Source: JAFDZW01 sp964404255 (GTDB lineage Bacteria > Bacteroidota > Ignavibacteria > Palsa-1295). From it: DNA of 64,000 nt. Below the pieces are notes generated by a model. It saw only the letters and a list, made by a program, of their open reading frames with translations, was not told where the DNA came from and ran no database searches. Shown piece after piece: positions 1 through 7,474 of this stretch. A program made the position numbers and the translations under genes. The stretch spans positions 1 through 64,000 of the forward strand of contig CAYOJJ010000011.1 of the NCBI GenBank assembly GCA_964404255.1. The letters run 5' to 3'. Position 1 is the stretch's first letter; each line of letters begins with the position of its first letter.

Positions 1-1078
1 ATCGCTTAATCGTAAATGGAGCATTCATTTGAAATTTTCCAAAGCCCGGTATCAGAGAAAACGTATATGCTCCTTCGGGAAGCGAGGATACATTTAGAGC
101 AAAAGTCATCTCCGGAGTATCGGTCCGCAAGACTTCTTCATATACTTTATATTTCTTCTGATTTCGAATAAGAACGGTAACTTCTGTTTTTTCCGAGGAA
201 GAAATAGTAATCATAAGCTGCCCCGAAGGCCGATCAAACCGCACCGAGCGAATATCCACCACTGCATGAGGAGCTACTTCGGGAGGGGTCGCCGCCTCAG
301 AATTCGAGACATCCCAGTGTGCAACTTTCAAATCCCGTGGGATATGCAGCCTCCGGGTGAATACCGTACTATTACTTTCGATAAACCGGCTATCCTTTGG
401 CAGCGATTCTATTCTCCGCACCCGAATAAAATAACTCCCTCCGGCTTCAAGACCTGGCAGGCGGATATGCTCACGCGCCGCTGATGGATAATGCCAGCGT
501 AGATACCCCTTGATATTCCTGAAGCAGGTAAAGCTATCGATACTACGTATGCTCAAGCCGGTCTTGCTATTGCATACTTCCAGTAGGAATGTTACCGTGG
601 AATTCATTGCAAAGCTGGACTCCGAAGGTATAATATTGTCTTTTGTTCTTCTGGTGCTATCGAACCCCACCACATGGGTCATAGCCCATTTTTTTGGTGT
701 AAGCTCTATGCCGAGAGCCGGCCCTCGGTAAGCACGGCTGCTCAATTGAAACGAGACGGAATACCCCAACTCGTCGTGGCCCGTAGCGATGAAGGGCTGT
801 GAACGTATAAGATCGGGCGAGCCCTCGGTAAAATTCAATGGGTATCTCGAATGAGCTGTACCGGCGCCAATGGTTACCCAGTTCAGTATATAAGTAATTA
901 GGCTGGAATCCGGCAGCAGCTGCTCGGTCTTTACTCCCGAGACTTCATCTTCGCCGTGATCTATATAAAATTCATAGTTACCGGTTGTATCGGCGAAAAT
1001 ATCCTGAGAACGAACTTTGGAAGACAGCAGACCGAGAATAATGATGGAAAACAGTACACCGATCTTGGAATGTATCAT
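1..1078 (-). CDS. Secreted protein of unknown function, 3' end outside window
   Basis: I read this frame directly from the minus strand. It opens with an ATG at 1078 and has no stop down to base 1, so at least 359 codons are present and the C-terminus is missing. Residues 1-25 form a clear signal peptide (short N-region, hydrophobic IIILGLL core, cleavage likely after VRSQ). The mature part is beta-rich, with a segment resembling a fibronectin type III-like repeat (LPGLEAGGSYFIRVRR, about residues 205-220). The last visible part (SLPEGAYTFSLIPG) resembles the closing strands of a T9SS sorting domain. Export and surface attachment are inferred from the signal peptide and from the many T9SS-type neighbours in this window. 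I do not recognise a catalytic family. The small plus-strand frames across this region are shadows. Confidence 0.8.
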   Translation of the reverse strand, partial: MIHSKIGVLFSIIILGLLSSKVRSQDIFADTTGNYEFYIDHGEDEVSGVKTEQLLPDSSLITYILNWVTIGAGTAHSRYPLNFTEGSPDLIRSQPFIATGHDELGYSVSFQLSSRAYRGPALGIELTPKKWAMTHVVGFDSTRRTKDNIIPSESSFAMNSTVTFLLEVCNSKTGLSIRSIDSFTCFRNIKGYLRWHYPSAAREHIRLPGLEAGGSYFIRVRRIESLPKDSRFIESNSTVFTRRLHIPRDLKVAHWDVSNSEAATPPEVAPHAVVDIRSVRFDRPSGQLMITISSSEKTEVTVLIRNQKKYKVYEEVLRTDTPEMTFALNVSSLPEGAYTFSLIPGFGKFQMNAPFTIKR

Positions 1079-1158
1079 ACCCATAGATGAATCTATAATA
1101 ATGACTCCTTTCGCGGTGCTGGCCTTACATTCCTCATACCGTGTAATGCTCTGCGAAG

Positions 1159-1275
1159 AGTCCCGCAGGGACGAAACGTTGGTAGTCCGCCGCGGCGGAT
1201 GCGTAAGTGCGGGGTTATGGTTGATTTAAATACACAGAGCGCCGTAGGTGCGACATGTAAAAGCGCATTTTGCAA
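1159..1275. repeat. Palindromic dispersed-type repeat
   Basis: The segment contains the hairpin GTCCC-GCA-GGGAC (1160-1172), then the perfect 14-bp palindrome TCCGCCGCGGCGGA (1186-1199), then a GCGCCGTAGGTGCGACATGT-like element near 1240-1259. This combination resembles REP-like dispersed non-coding repeats I associate with Bacteroidota-type genomes. That family assignment is from memory; the palindromes themselves are visible. Confidence 0.5.
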
Positions 1276-1328
1276 ATCCTATACCCAGCATAAACTCCTA
1301 ACGTCCTAACAAACCACCAATAATCACG

Positions 1329-1365
1329 CCCTCTCCCAAAGAGGGAGAGGGATTAAGGGTGAGGG
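1329..1365 (+). repeat. C-rich/G-rich hairpin repeat, copy 1
   Basis: A perfect 9-bp stem (CCCTCTCCC at 1329-1337, GGGAGAGGG at 1343-1351) surrounds a 5-nt loop. It is followed by the tail ATTAAGGGTGAGGGTG. The same architecture recurs twice within the next 200 bases, which marks it as a repeat family rather than a single terminator. Confidence 0.65.
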
Positions 1366-1450
1366 TGCACCCTTGAACAAAAAACAAATGCCTAAAGAAA
1401 ACGACCAACCCTTACTGCAATACCGTAGCAAAGTGCTGCATTAACCGCTG

Positions 1451-1559
1451 CACCCTCATCCTTTTTCCTTCTCCCTCGTAGGGAGAAGGAGCGTTTATTG
1501 AAGCATCAATATAAATCCCCTTCGCCCTTCTAAGGGAGAAGGGTTAGGGATGAGGGTGA
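1451..1559. repeat. C-rich/G-rich hairpin repeat, copies 2 and 3 in inverted orientation
   Basis: Copy 2 (1451-1489) reads in reverse: CACCCTCATCC comes first, then the stem CCTTCTCCC/GGGAGAAGG around a 5-nt loop. Copy 3 (1518-1559) reads forward: an interrupted CCCTTCgCCC/GGGaGAAGGG stem, then GGATGAGGGTG. The two copies therefore form a larger inverted repeat with CACCCTCATCC and GGATGAGGGTG at the outer ends. The sequences are diverged relatives of copy 1. Confidence 0.65.
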
Positions 1560-1761
1560 AATGCCGCAAGCCGCACCAACACCTAATGCTCACACCACCC
1601 AAAAAAAGCGGGCCGCCTCCATCCAGACGGCCCCGAGCGTCAGACATACGCCGAGGAGGACCGGCCTTTGCGCTTACCACCGCTCTGAGCCGATATGTTA
1701 TGTAAAAAGTGGTGATATATAAGCTGGCAATTTTCACGTAAGCTTTATCATTGGAATATCC

Positions 1762-1787
1762 GACATATATCACGCTAAATATATGTC
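1762..1787. promoter_or_regulatory. Inverted repeat upstream of XRE regulator, candidate operator
   Basis: GACATATAT (1762-1770) and ATATATGTC (1779-1787) form a perfect 9-bp inverted repeat with an 8-bp spacer, 36 bp before the start codon of the small XRE protein. Controller-type XRE proteins usually bind such dyads in their own promoter. The dyad is seen; binding is inferred. Confidence 0.5.
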
Positions 1788-1823
1788 CGAGGCTTTTTCA
1801 TTACTTACTCGTAGTTTTCACCA

Positions 1824-2042
1824 ATGAAACTTCATGTAGTTGTAGGGCAGAATATTCGCTCATTTCGAAAAGAAAAAGGATGGTCTCAGGAAAAATTAGC
1901 TTGGACTGCCGGGCTCAGTTCTAATTATTTAAGTTCACTTGAGCGTGGGAATGTCAATATAAGTGTTGATGCGTTAGAACGGATAGCACAGTCTTTGGAA
2001 GTTGAAGCTAAACAGTTGCTCAAAAGCAACTCTAAATATTAG
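1824..2042 (+). CDS. Small XRE-family HTH regulator (controller-like)
   Basis: The 72-residue protein is almost entirely one helix-turn-helix domain (about residues 8-62), with the hallmark segments GWSQEKLAWTAGLSSNYLSSLE and ISVDALERIAQSL. Length and sequence style match stand-alone controller proteins of restriction-modification and other defence loci, which bind a palindrome in their own promoter and time expression of the downstream effector. A 9-bp inverted repeat lies just upstream. The SIR2 gene starts 121 bp downstream on the same strand, so it probably regulates the SIR2-HerA pair and possibly itself. The region is visibly AT-rich compared with dnaX and purC, consistent with transfer. 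The HTH assignment is firm; the controller role is inference from context. Confidence 0.85.
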   Translation: MKLHVVVGQNIRSFRKEKGWSQEKLAWTAGLSSNYLSSLERGNVNISVDALERIAQSLEVEAKQLLKSNSKY

Positions 2043-2163
2043 TATATTAGTGAGCAACCTCAACATTTACATAGGGAGAACTACTCTAGCTGAAAACAAC
2101 TTATTGTTGGATAATACACCATCTCACATGACTTCTATTTTGGTTGTCAAGAATTGAAACAAT

Positions 2164-3297
2164 ATGAATTTTACAAAAGAGCGTTTGCAGGTTTTAATTC
2201 AGGCCTGCCATTTAAATTTTCTAGTAGGCTCCGGTCTTTCCATGCCATTTCTCCCTACACTTGGGAATATAGAATCATTACTGACTCAGACATACAAAGA
2301 CGATTCTCTATCAGATGCAAGAAAAACAATTATTGAGGCATCATTATTTTCAAAATACTTCGAAAGCGTGGTATATCCTTGCAAGGATATTTTGTCGCCC
2401 AACCTGACTAATACAGAGTTAATACGAACCAAGACAAATTATAGGCTTTTTGTAAAAACGCTCCACAACATTTTACTGAGGAGAAAAAGCACCATAATTC
2501 ATAAACAAGCCAATATATTTACTACCAATATAGATTTATTCTGGGAAAAGGCTCTCGAAGAGATGCAAATCGAATTCAATGACGGCTTTTCAGGCAGACT
2601 AAATCCGATTTTTAGCCTAACAAATTTCAATAAATTATACTATAAAAGATCACTTCACTATGATAATATTTCAGAAATGCCCGCAATTAATTTATTAAAA
2701 GTCCATGGTTCTTTATCATGGCAGCTAAGAACAGATGATAAAATTGAACAAAGCAAATTAGAGTATCTAGATGAAATAGAAGATACAAGATGCAATCTTC
2801 AAGATAATATAATTCCCATCGAGAATGACGCCTTATATGATGAGATAAAACGAATTTCCGCTGGGATGGGAGTTAGCATATCTCATCAACAGTTTTTGAA
2901 GAAAGCTCGTAAACTTCCAATAGTCAATCCGACTAAAGCGAAGTTCAAAGAAACAGTCTTAGATTTAAATTATGCTGAAATGCTGAGAATCTTTGCAAAT
3001 GAGTTAGAAAAAGAAAATACGCTATTATTTGTGATGGGATTTTCAGTTGCTGATGAACATATTAGAGAAATTTTACTTCGTGCTGCGAATTCTAATCCAA
3101 CCTTGCTAATAATAATTTATTGCTTTGATAGTCATGCAGAAGATGAAATTAGAAAAAATATCAATAGCAGTGGCGTAGCTATTAGAAATAGTAATATTTT
3201 TTATGAGTCGCCTCCGGAACCTGACAATTTTGATTTCGAAACCATTCACACTCATACATTTAAAGAACTCACCAAAGATTTAGCGAACGATGATTGA
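2164..3297 (+). CDS. SIR2-domain NADase-like effector of a SIR2-HerA defence system
   Basis: This 377-residue protein carries the SIR2 NAD-binding signature: VGSGLS at residues 21-26, TTNID at 120-124, the KVHGS motif with the expected catalytic His181, and the late MGFSVAD segment (291-297). Bacterial SIR2 proteins encoded with HerA ATPases assemble into large complexes that deplete NAD+ or cut DNA on phage infection; such pairs are described as SIR2-HerA or Nezha. The key SIR2 residues appear intact, so the effector is predicted active. The start at 2164 has no strong Shine-Dalgarno sequence. The stop overlaps the HerA start by 8 bp, so the two are translationally coupled. Base composition is strongly AT-rich, which suggests horizontal acquisition. 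Confidence 0.88.
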   Translation: MNFTKERLQVLIQACHLNFLVGSGLSMPFLPTLGNIESLLTQTYKDDSLSDARKTIIEASLFSKYFESVVYPCKDILSPNLTNTELIRTKTNYRLFVKTLHNILLRRKSTIIHKQANIFTTNIDLFWEKALEEMQIEFNDGFSGRLNPIFSLTNFNKLYYKRSLHYDNISEMPAINLLKVHGSLSWQLRTDDKIEQSKLEYLDEIEDTRCNLQDNIIPIENDALYDEIKRISAGMGVSISHQQFLKKARKLPIVNPTKAKFKETVLDLNYAEMLRIFANELEKENTLLFVMGFSVADEHIREILLRAANSNPTLLIIIYCFDSHAEDEIRKNINSSGVAIRNSNIFYESPPEPDNFDFETIHTHTFKELTKDLANDD

Positions 3298-5161
3298 CTC
3301 CACTGAAACAATTAAAAATTCGATATTTAAAATTGGCACGGTAATATCTGTTGATGGTCGGTCTGTAAGCATAGCAGTAGATAAATTAAAAAACAACTCA
3401 CATTTGATTTATCAGGGAGCCATAATTAAAAATGTTTCGGTAGGTAGTTACTTAAAAATATTAAAAGGATTTGTTAAGATAATATGTAAAGTTGACGGCG
3501 AATTTACAAATGAAGACACAACCTTTACGTCGAGACCATATACTACAGATTCAAATAAAATAAATAGAATCTTAAAAGTCAGTTTAATTGGTTATTTTAC
3601 CGAGTCACTATTTAAGAGAGGGATACATGAAATGCCTTTAATTGGCAATGAGTGCCAATTATTAGATTGGGATGAATACTTTAGCTTGCATAGATTTATC
3701 AAGCCGTCGCAAGTCGGGCTGCCTATAGGCAAATTAACTTTAGATCACGAACAACCAATTGAACTAAATATCGATAAACTATTTGCAAGCCATATCGGTA
3801 TATTCGGAAACACAGGAAGTGGCAAATCATATACATTAGCCAAACTTTACTATGAACTAATTAATATTTTCTCTAGCAGCCGTAATTTTCTCCGAACAGC
3901 ACGATTTATTTTAATAGACTTTAATGGCGAATATATTAAAGGCAGTGATCCCATAATCACGAATGAGCTCCACAAAGTCACATACGAGCTTTCAACACGA
4001 GGTCACCGAAACGCGCGCAAATACCCAATACCTCAAGATATATTGCAGGATGAAAGCATCTTAAAAATCATACTAGATGCAACTGAGAAAACACAAACTC
4101 CTTTCCTTTCACGTGCATTGCGAAACAGTGATTTTGATAATTTAGAAGAAGACAATTCTCTTATCAGAGATCACATTATTACTACTATCGTTGATATAAT
4201 TGGCAAGAATGACAAGGAATTGGGCTATAGTACTCTTTCAGAGTTTCTTTGGGCAATGAAGGGGTGTTTTCCTAATTCAAATTTATCCACTATACATGCT
4301 GAACTTAAGCAAGGAATTTCATATCACAATCAATCGGGTGAATTTTATATAGCTTCTCGATATTTCGTTTCCCCTAATAACATAGAGGCGGTAAAGGATT
4401 ACGCCAAAGGCATTGCCGAACAAATCAATTTAAATATCAATAATTTCAGCTTATTAGATGCGTTGCATGTTAGGATATTATTTCAATATTATACCGAAAT
4501 TATAAAGGGTTACGAAAACAAAGAACATCTCTCTCCTTTAATCAAACGAATGGAAAAACGCTTTAAGGAATTGTCAAAAATCATCGAACCATTCGAGACC
4601 TCAACTTCTGACAAGCTCTTGACGATTATTTCATTAAAAGACGTAAATTTAGAAATGAAAAAATTTTTCCCCCTAATACTCTGCCGTCATTTATATGAAA
4701 ATCAAAAACATAATAGTGACAATGACTCTTATTTAAACATTATTATTGACGAAGCACACAATATATTATCTGAATCTTCTGAAAGAGAAAATGCAGAGAT
4801 TCGAGATTACAGACTAGAGACATTTGAAGAGATTATTAAAGAAGGAAGAAAATTTGGTGTATTTATGACGATCGCGAGCCAACGTCCAGCTGATATTTCA
4901 CCGACAATTATTTCTCAACTACATAATTTCTTTCTCCATAGACTAATCAACGACAGAGATATTTCTGCTGTAGAAAAAACTATTTCTTATCTAGACAAAT
5001 TATCTTTTGAATATCTTCCTTTATTGCCCACTGGCACATGCATAGTTGCAGGGATGCTATCAGAAATACCTATAATTATTGATGTTGATAAAATACCTGA
5101 CGTATACGAACCTAATAATAAAACCCGAGATTTAACTGAAATCTGGAATAGACAAATATAG
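3290..5161 (+). CDS. HerA-family hexameric ATPase, partner of SIR2
   Basis: The 623-residue protein has an N-terminal beta-rich HAS-barrel-like part (about 1-150), then the RecA/FtsK-type ATPase core. Walker A is GNTGSGKS at residues 173-180 and Walker B is IIIDEAHN with D487 and E488. A later GRKFGVFMTIASQRPADI segment is typical of HerA/VirB4-class motors, with SQR as sensor. HerA forms hexameric rings; beside SIR2 it is the scaffold and motor of an anti-phage complex rather than the archaeal end-resection helicase, since no NurA is nearby. It overlaps the SIR2 gene by 8 bp in another frame. The gene ends only 2 bp before the first dnaX-like repeat copy, so its 3' end coincides with a cassette boundary. 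The defence role rests on the gene pair and is not shown by sequence alone. Confidence 0.88.
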   Translation: MIDSTETIKNSIFKIGTVISVDGRSVSIAVDKLKNNSHLIYQGAIIKNVSVGSYLKILKGFVKIICKVDGEFTNEDTTFTSRPYTTDSNKINRILKVSLIGYFTESLFKRGIHEMPLIGNECQLLDWDEYFSLHRFIKPSQVGLPIGKLTLDHEQPIELNIDKLFASHIGIFGNTGSGKSYTLAKLYYELINIFSSSRNFLRTARFILIDFNGEYIKGSDPIITNELHKVTYELSTRGHRNARKYPIPQDILQDESILKIILDATEKTQTPFLSRALRNSDFDNLEEDNSLIRDHIITTIVDIIGKNDKELGYSTLSEFLWAMKGCFPNSNLSTIHAELKQGISYHNQSGEFYIASRYFVSPNNIEAVKDYAKGIAEQINLNINNFSLLDALHVRILFQYYTEIIKGYENKEHLSPLIKRMEKRFKELSKIIEPFETSTSDKLLTIISLKDVNLEMKKFFPLILCRHLYENQKHNSDNDSYLNIIIDEAHNILSESSERENAEIRDYRLETFEEIIKEGRKFGVFMTIASQRPADISPTIISQLHNFFLHRLINDRDISAVEKTISYLDKLSFEYLPLLPTGTCIVAGMLSEIPIIIDVDKIPDVYEPNNKTRDLTEIWNRQI

Positions 5162-5163
5162 AC

Positions 5164-5261
5164 AAAACTCCGCCGACCCATTCTCGCGTATTTTTATTAT
5201 CAACTCGCTTATGGAGCAATCCTATCAGGTAACCGCCCGTAAATGGAGGCCGTAGCGCTTC
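5164..5261 (+). repeat. Displaced dnaX 5'-end copy A
   Basis: This is about 47 bp of the dnaX leader plus the first codons of dnaX. The ATG at 5211 encodes MEQSYQVTARKWRP and then hits TAG. Homology with the functional copy at 8030-8130 ends near 5261 (CGCTTC). Differences within the coding part are synonymous (TAC to TAT, AGG AAG to CGT AAA, CCA to CCG) apart from the stop. The leader has ATTATCAAC where the functional copy has GTTATCAAC. The fragment is not expected to make a functional protein. Confidence 0.9.
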
Positions 5262-5275
5262 AAGAATTATATATA

Positions 5276-5310
5276 ATAAAAAAACCCCGTTGTTCAACGG
5301 GGTTTTTATT
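5276..5310. terminator. Bidirectional terminator between HerA and lipoprotein genes
   Basis: The 9-bp stem ACCCCGTTG/CAACGGGGT (5284-5303) has a 2-nt apparent loop (effectively larger), an A-run on the left and a T-run on the right. It can stop transcription coming from HerA and from the convergent minus-strand lipoprotein gene. Confidence 0.8.
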
Positions 5311-5334
5311 ACAACTGATGTCCGGTACTATAAC

Positions 5335-6438
5335 TCAAGGTTCGTCATCAGTCGAAACGAGAGTTAGGGTAACATTTCCAGCCATATTGAAAGTATTATT
5401 TGCACATCGTCTGGCATCCTCTTCAGAAAAGGCCCATACGTAAACCGTATCACTGCTTTCTGAACCGGCAACTGTTTTCGAAAATCCATACCGGTGCAAG
5501 GTAGCTCCGGCATCGGCAAGAGTAATGGTCGTTCCGGTAATACGCGAACGAACACAGGCAATAGCATCCGCCAAACTATTCGCATGTACAGCCAGAATAT
5601 CACCACAGCCGGCCTGATCGATGATACCAACTCCAAATACCGGCAACGACGGATCGGTACCGCAGGTATTGACCGTTGGTGTCGTTCCGCTATTACCGTT
5701 ATTATTATTATCATGCGGTGGCGGGTTTTGCGGGCAGACTAAATGAACTCGTAGCTTAAGCGTCGGAAAGGTCAGATTACCAGAAGGATCGGTACCTCCG
5801 ACCCCGCCCGGATGTACAGGTGCCGTCGGGCACTGTTCCGGCGGAATAAGAATAGAAGTCATCATCCACAGACCGGTTAAAGGCTTTCCATCGAAGTTGT
5901 GAATTACAGCCGTCGGGACTCCCTCAAAAAATTGCCCGCCCAGGCTATACCCCAGTGTAATCCGGCGGCCAACCGGCGCAGCCAGGGAAACCCCCTGAAT
6001 TACCATTCGGTCGAACGGCGGGTCGAGGAATGGAAATTGCTGATGCCCGGCAAGGCCCCGTGGTGGAAGGCATGTTGTTTGCATCGTAACGATAGTGTCA
6101 TAGCCTGAAGAAAGTATCTCAACTCGGCGGGTTTCATGCACGCTGCCACCCCAGCCATTATTAACATCAAGAGTATAGGTCATCGGCCCCCATACCTGCT
6201 CGGTATGAGAATAAGAAAGGTTACCGCTACCACCGCTACTGCCGGATGCAGTAGATTCACTGAAGGTTGCCGCCATGTTCGTATGCCACGTAATCGTTAC
6301 ATGATCGCCCGGGCAGACTTTAGAAGGAGTAACAGTAAAATCATAGATCTTTGGCGCACAGGAAGTCACCAAACAAGCTATGAACAATAAAGGAATATAC
6401 AGCCAATGCTTAGGCTGCCGTTGAATGTGGGTATTCAT
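5335..6438 (-). CDS. Lipoprotein of unknown function, cassette cargo
   Basis: The 367-residue protein has a lipoprotein signal peptide with lipobox VTSC (Cys27), so it should be lipidated and membrane-anchored. The next segment, TVTPSKVCPGDHVTITWHT, looks like an Ig-like/PKD-type beta-sandwich (about residues 33-100). The centre is Pro/Gly-rich with an Asn-rich run (DNNNNGNSG, about 243-251). The C-terminal ~90 residues start with a Cys-containing stretch and may be a separate small domain. I do not recognise a family. The gene sits alone between displaced dnaX copies A and B and reads against dnaX, like the other two cargo genes of the array. It ends 25 bp after the bidirectional terminator. 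Confidence 0.75.
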   Translation of the reverse strand: MNTHIQRQPKHWLYIPLLFIACLVTSCAPKIYDFTVTPSKVCPGDHVTITWHTNMAATFSESTASGSSGGSGNLSYSHTEQVWGPMTYTLDVNNGWGGSVHETRRVEILSSGYDTIVTMQTTCLPPRGLAGHQQFPFLDPPFDRMVIQGVSLAAPVGRRITLGYSLGGQFFEGVPTAVIHNFDGKPLTGLWMMTSILIPPEQCPTAPVHPGGVGGTDPSGNLTFPTLKLRVHLVCPQNPPPHDNNNNGNSGTTPTVNTCGTDPSLPVFGVGIIDQAGCGDILAVHANSLADAIACVRSRITGTTITLADAGATLHRYGFSKTVAGSESSDTVYVWAFSEEDARRCANNTFNMAGNVTLTLVSTDDEP

Positions 6439-6616
6439 ATATGAGGAAAAAGATGAAGTGAAAAAAGAGGCTGCCCTCCTCCCATGAGAATTGTTGCCCC
6501 TGTAACTGCAAATATACTAAATTGCAAGAGATACAGCAACCCATTGGAACCCTCATTTATGCTACTTCCAGTGTTCTAATTATAAACCCGCCTCATGCAC
6601 TGCCCTGTTTACTTCA

Positions 6617-6714
6617 TCCGCCGACCTATTCTCACGTATTTTTATTATCAACTCGCTTATGGAGCAATCCTATCAGGTAACCGCCCGTAAATGGAGGCTG
6701 CAGCGCTTCGATGA
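6617..6714 (+). repeat. Displaced dnaX 5'-end copy B
   Basis: The copy contains the dnaX leader and an ATG at 6659 encoding MEQSYQVTARKWRLQRFDD before homology to dnaX ends near 6714. It shares the codons CGT AAA and the leader ATTATCAAC with copy A, rather than AGG AAG and GTTATCAAC of the functional copy, and has one missense change (Pro to Leu). The frame runs on for about 50 codons into the convergent cargo gene and stops, so no DnaX can be made from it. Confidence 0.9.
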
Positions 6715-6731
6715 TAATTATTCTACCCTAC

Positions 6732-7232
6732 TCAAAATGTTACCACCGTCCCGATTCGGGGGAGGAAAAAATCTCCGAGCTTGGTTACATTTAATTCTAA
6801 ATAAGCATCGGTAGGATGGCGATTGGAAGAGCGATCCGAGTTGAGTACCGAAACACCAACGCCCATATCGGGACCTACATTGCCATAGATAAAGCGCACA
6901 CCGGTAGTAAGATAGAGCCAGCTCATTCCTGGCCGGACGGTAAGATCAAGGGCTGCACTTGGCCATTTAGACGCACCATTACCAATAAGCAGCACTGCTG
7001 CACCGGCTTCTGCACGTATCTGGAGCCCGCCATTGAACAACTGCAGCGCCACACCGCCATACCCTTCCATGGAAAACCCTAAGGCCGTTCTAAACGATAC
7101 TACCGGTCTGATTATCGACGGTGAATATTCTTCCGTGCTGGCGGTAGCAGTAGCAGAGGAAAGGCTATCGGCAGCCTTAAGCCCCGAAGGAAGAAAGAGA
7201 ACCAGGGCGATGAGTACAAGAATATATTTCAT
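6732..7232 (-). CDS. Outer-membrane beta-barrel-like protein, cassette cargo
   Basis: The 166-residue protein starts with a signal peptide (hydrophobic LVLIALVLFLPSG, cleavage near LKAADS). The mature part has alternating hydrophobic and polar strands rich in Gly, Tyr and Phe, such as FRTALGFSMEGYGGVALQLF and LYLTTGVRFIYG, and ends in VVTF with a terminal Phe as in many outer-membrane beta-barrels. At about 145 mature residues it is short, compatible with an eight-stranded barrel. No specific family is recognised. It lies alone between dnaX copies B and C on the minus strand, with its stop 17 bp from the end of copy B. The barrel assignment is from sequence style only. Confidence 0.7.
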   Translation of the reverse strand: MKYILVLIALVLFLPSGLKAADSLSSATATASTEEYSPSIIRPVVSFRTALGFSMEGYGGVALQLFNGGLQIRAEAGAAVLLIGNGASKWPSAALDLTVRPGMSWLYLTTGVRFIYGNVGPDMGVGVSVLNSDRSSNRHPTDAYLELNVTKLGDFFLPRIGTVVTF

Positions 7233-7313
7233 GGGAGATTCCTATTTAATATACACTTTCATCTCGTGACGATACCAAAGGATTAAACTTCCCGCCGGTG
7301 GTAAATACTCCCT

Positions 7314-7402
7314 AAAACTCCCCCGACCTATTCTCTCGTATTGTTGTTGTCAACTCGCTGATGGAGCAATCCTATCAGGTAGCCGCCAGGAAGTGGAGGC
7401 CG
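7314..7402 (+). repeat. Displaced dnaX 5'-end copy C
   Basis: The copy includes the leader and an ATG at 7361 encoding MEQSYQVAARKWRP. Homology to dnaX ends after the 14th codon, near 7402, and a meaningless frame follows. It matches the functional copy at AGG AAG and CTCTCG but differs at ATTGTTGTTGTC in the leader, Thr8 to Ala, and the final base of the leader (CTG ATG instead of CTT ATG). It is thus a different variant from copies A and B. Confidence 0.9.
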
Positions 7403-7421
7403 CCTTATTATTCTAATTTGC

Positions 7422-7455
7422 AAAGAAGAAGGCCGCATACGCGGCCTTCTTCGTT
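7422..7455 (-). terminator. Strong hairpin downstream of DUF4430-like gene
   Basis: The 12-bp stem GAAGAAGGCCGC/GCGGCCTTCTTC (7425-7452) surrounds a 4-nt loop. It lies just after the stop of the minus-strand gene at 7475, in the same relative place as the terminator after copy A. The T-run on the minus strand is short (CTTTG), so it may be a weak intrinsic terminator or a stabilising hairpin. Confidence 0.6.
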
Positions 7456-7474
7456 AAGGATATTATTGTGGTCA

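Larger units (their letters stand above)
1079..1753. other. Non-coding, repeat-rich spacer
   Basis: No convincing gene is present between the secreted-protein start and the XRE regulator. Short frames here are antisense to palindromic repeats and have low-complexity translations. The spacer holds a GC-rich palindrome cluster (about 1159-1275) and three copies of a C-rich/G-rich hairpin repeat (1329-1559). The stretch 1560-1750 shows no further structure that I can identify. It marks the left edge of the AT-rich defence island. Confidence 0.6.

Noticed and set aside
1495..1773. 92-residue minus-strand frame
   Set aside because: Its C-terminal part translates the hairpin repeats and its N-terminal part covers the XRE promoter dyad; there is no family likeness or upstream signal.
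2096..2109. ACAACTTATTGTTG upstream of SIR2 as an operator of the HTH-pentapeptide protein
   Set aside because: It resembles the half-sites at 36.8 kb, but the right half lacks AGTTGT and it lies in a foreign island 34 kb away; chance similarity is more likely.
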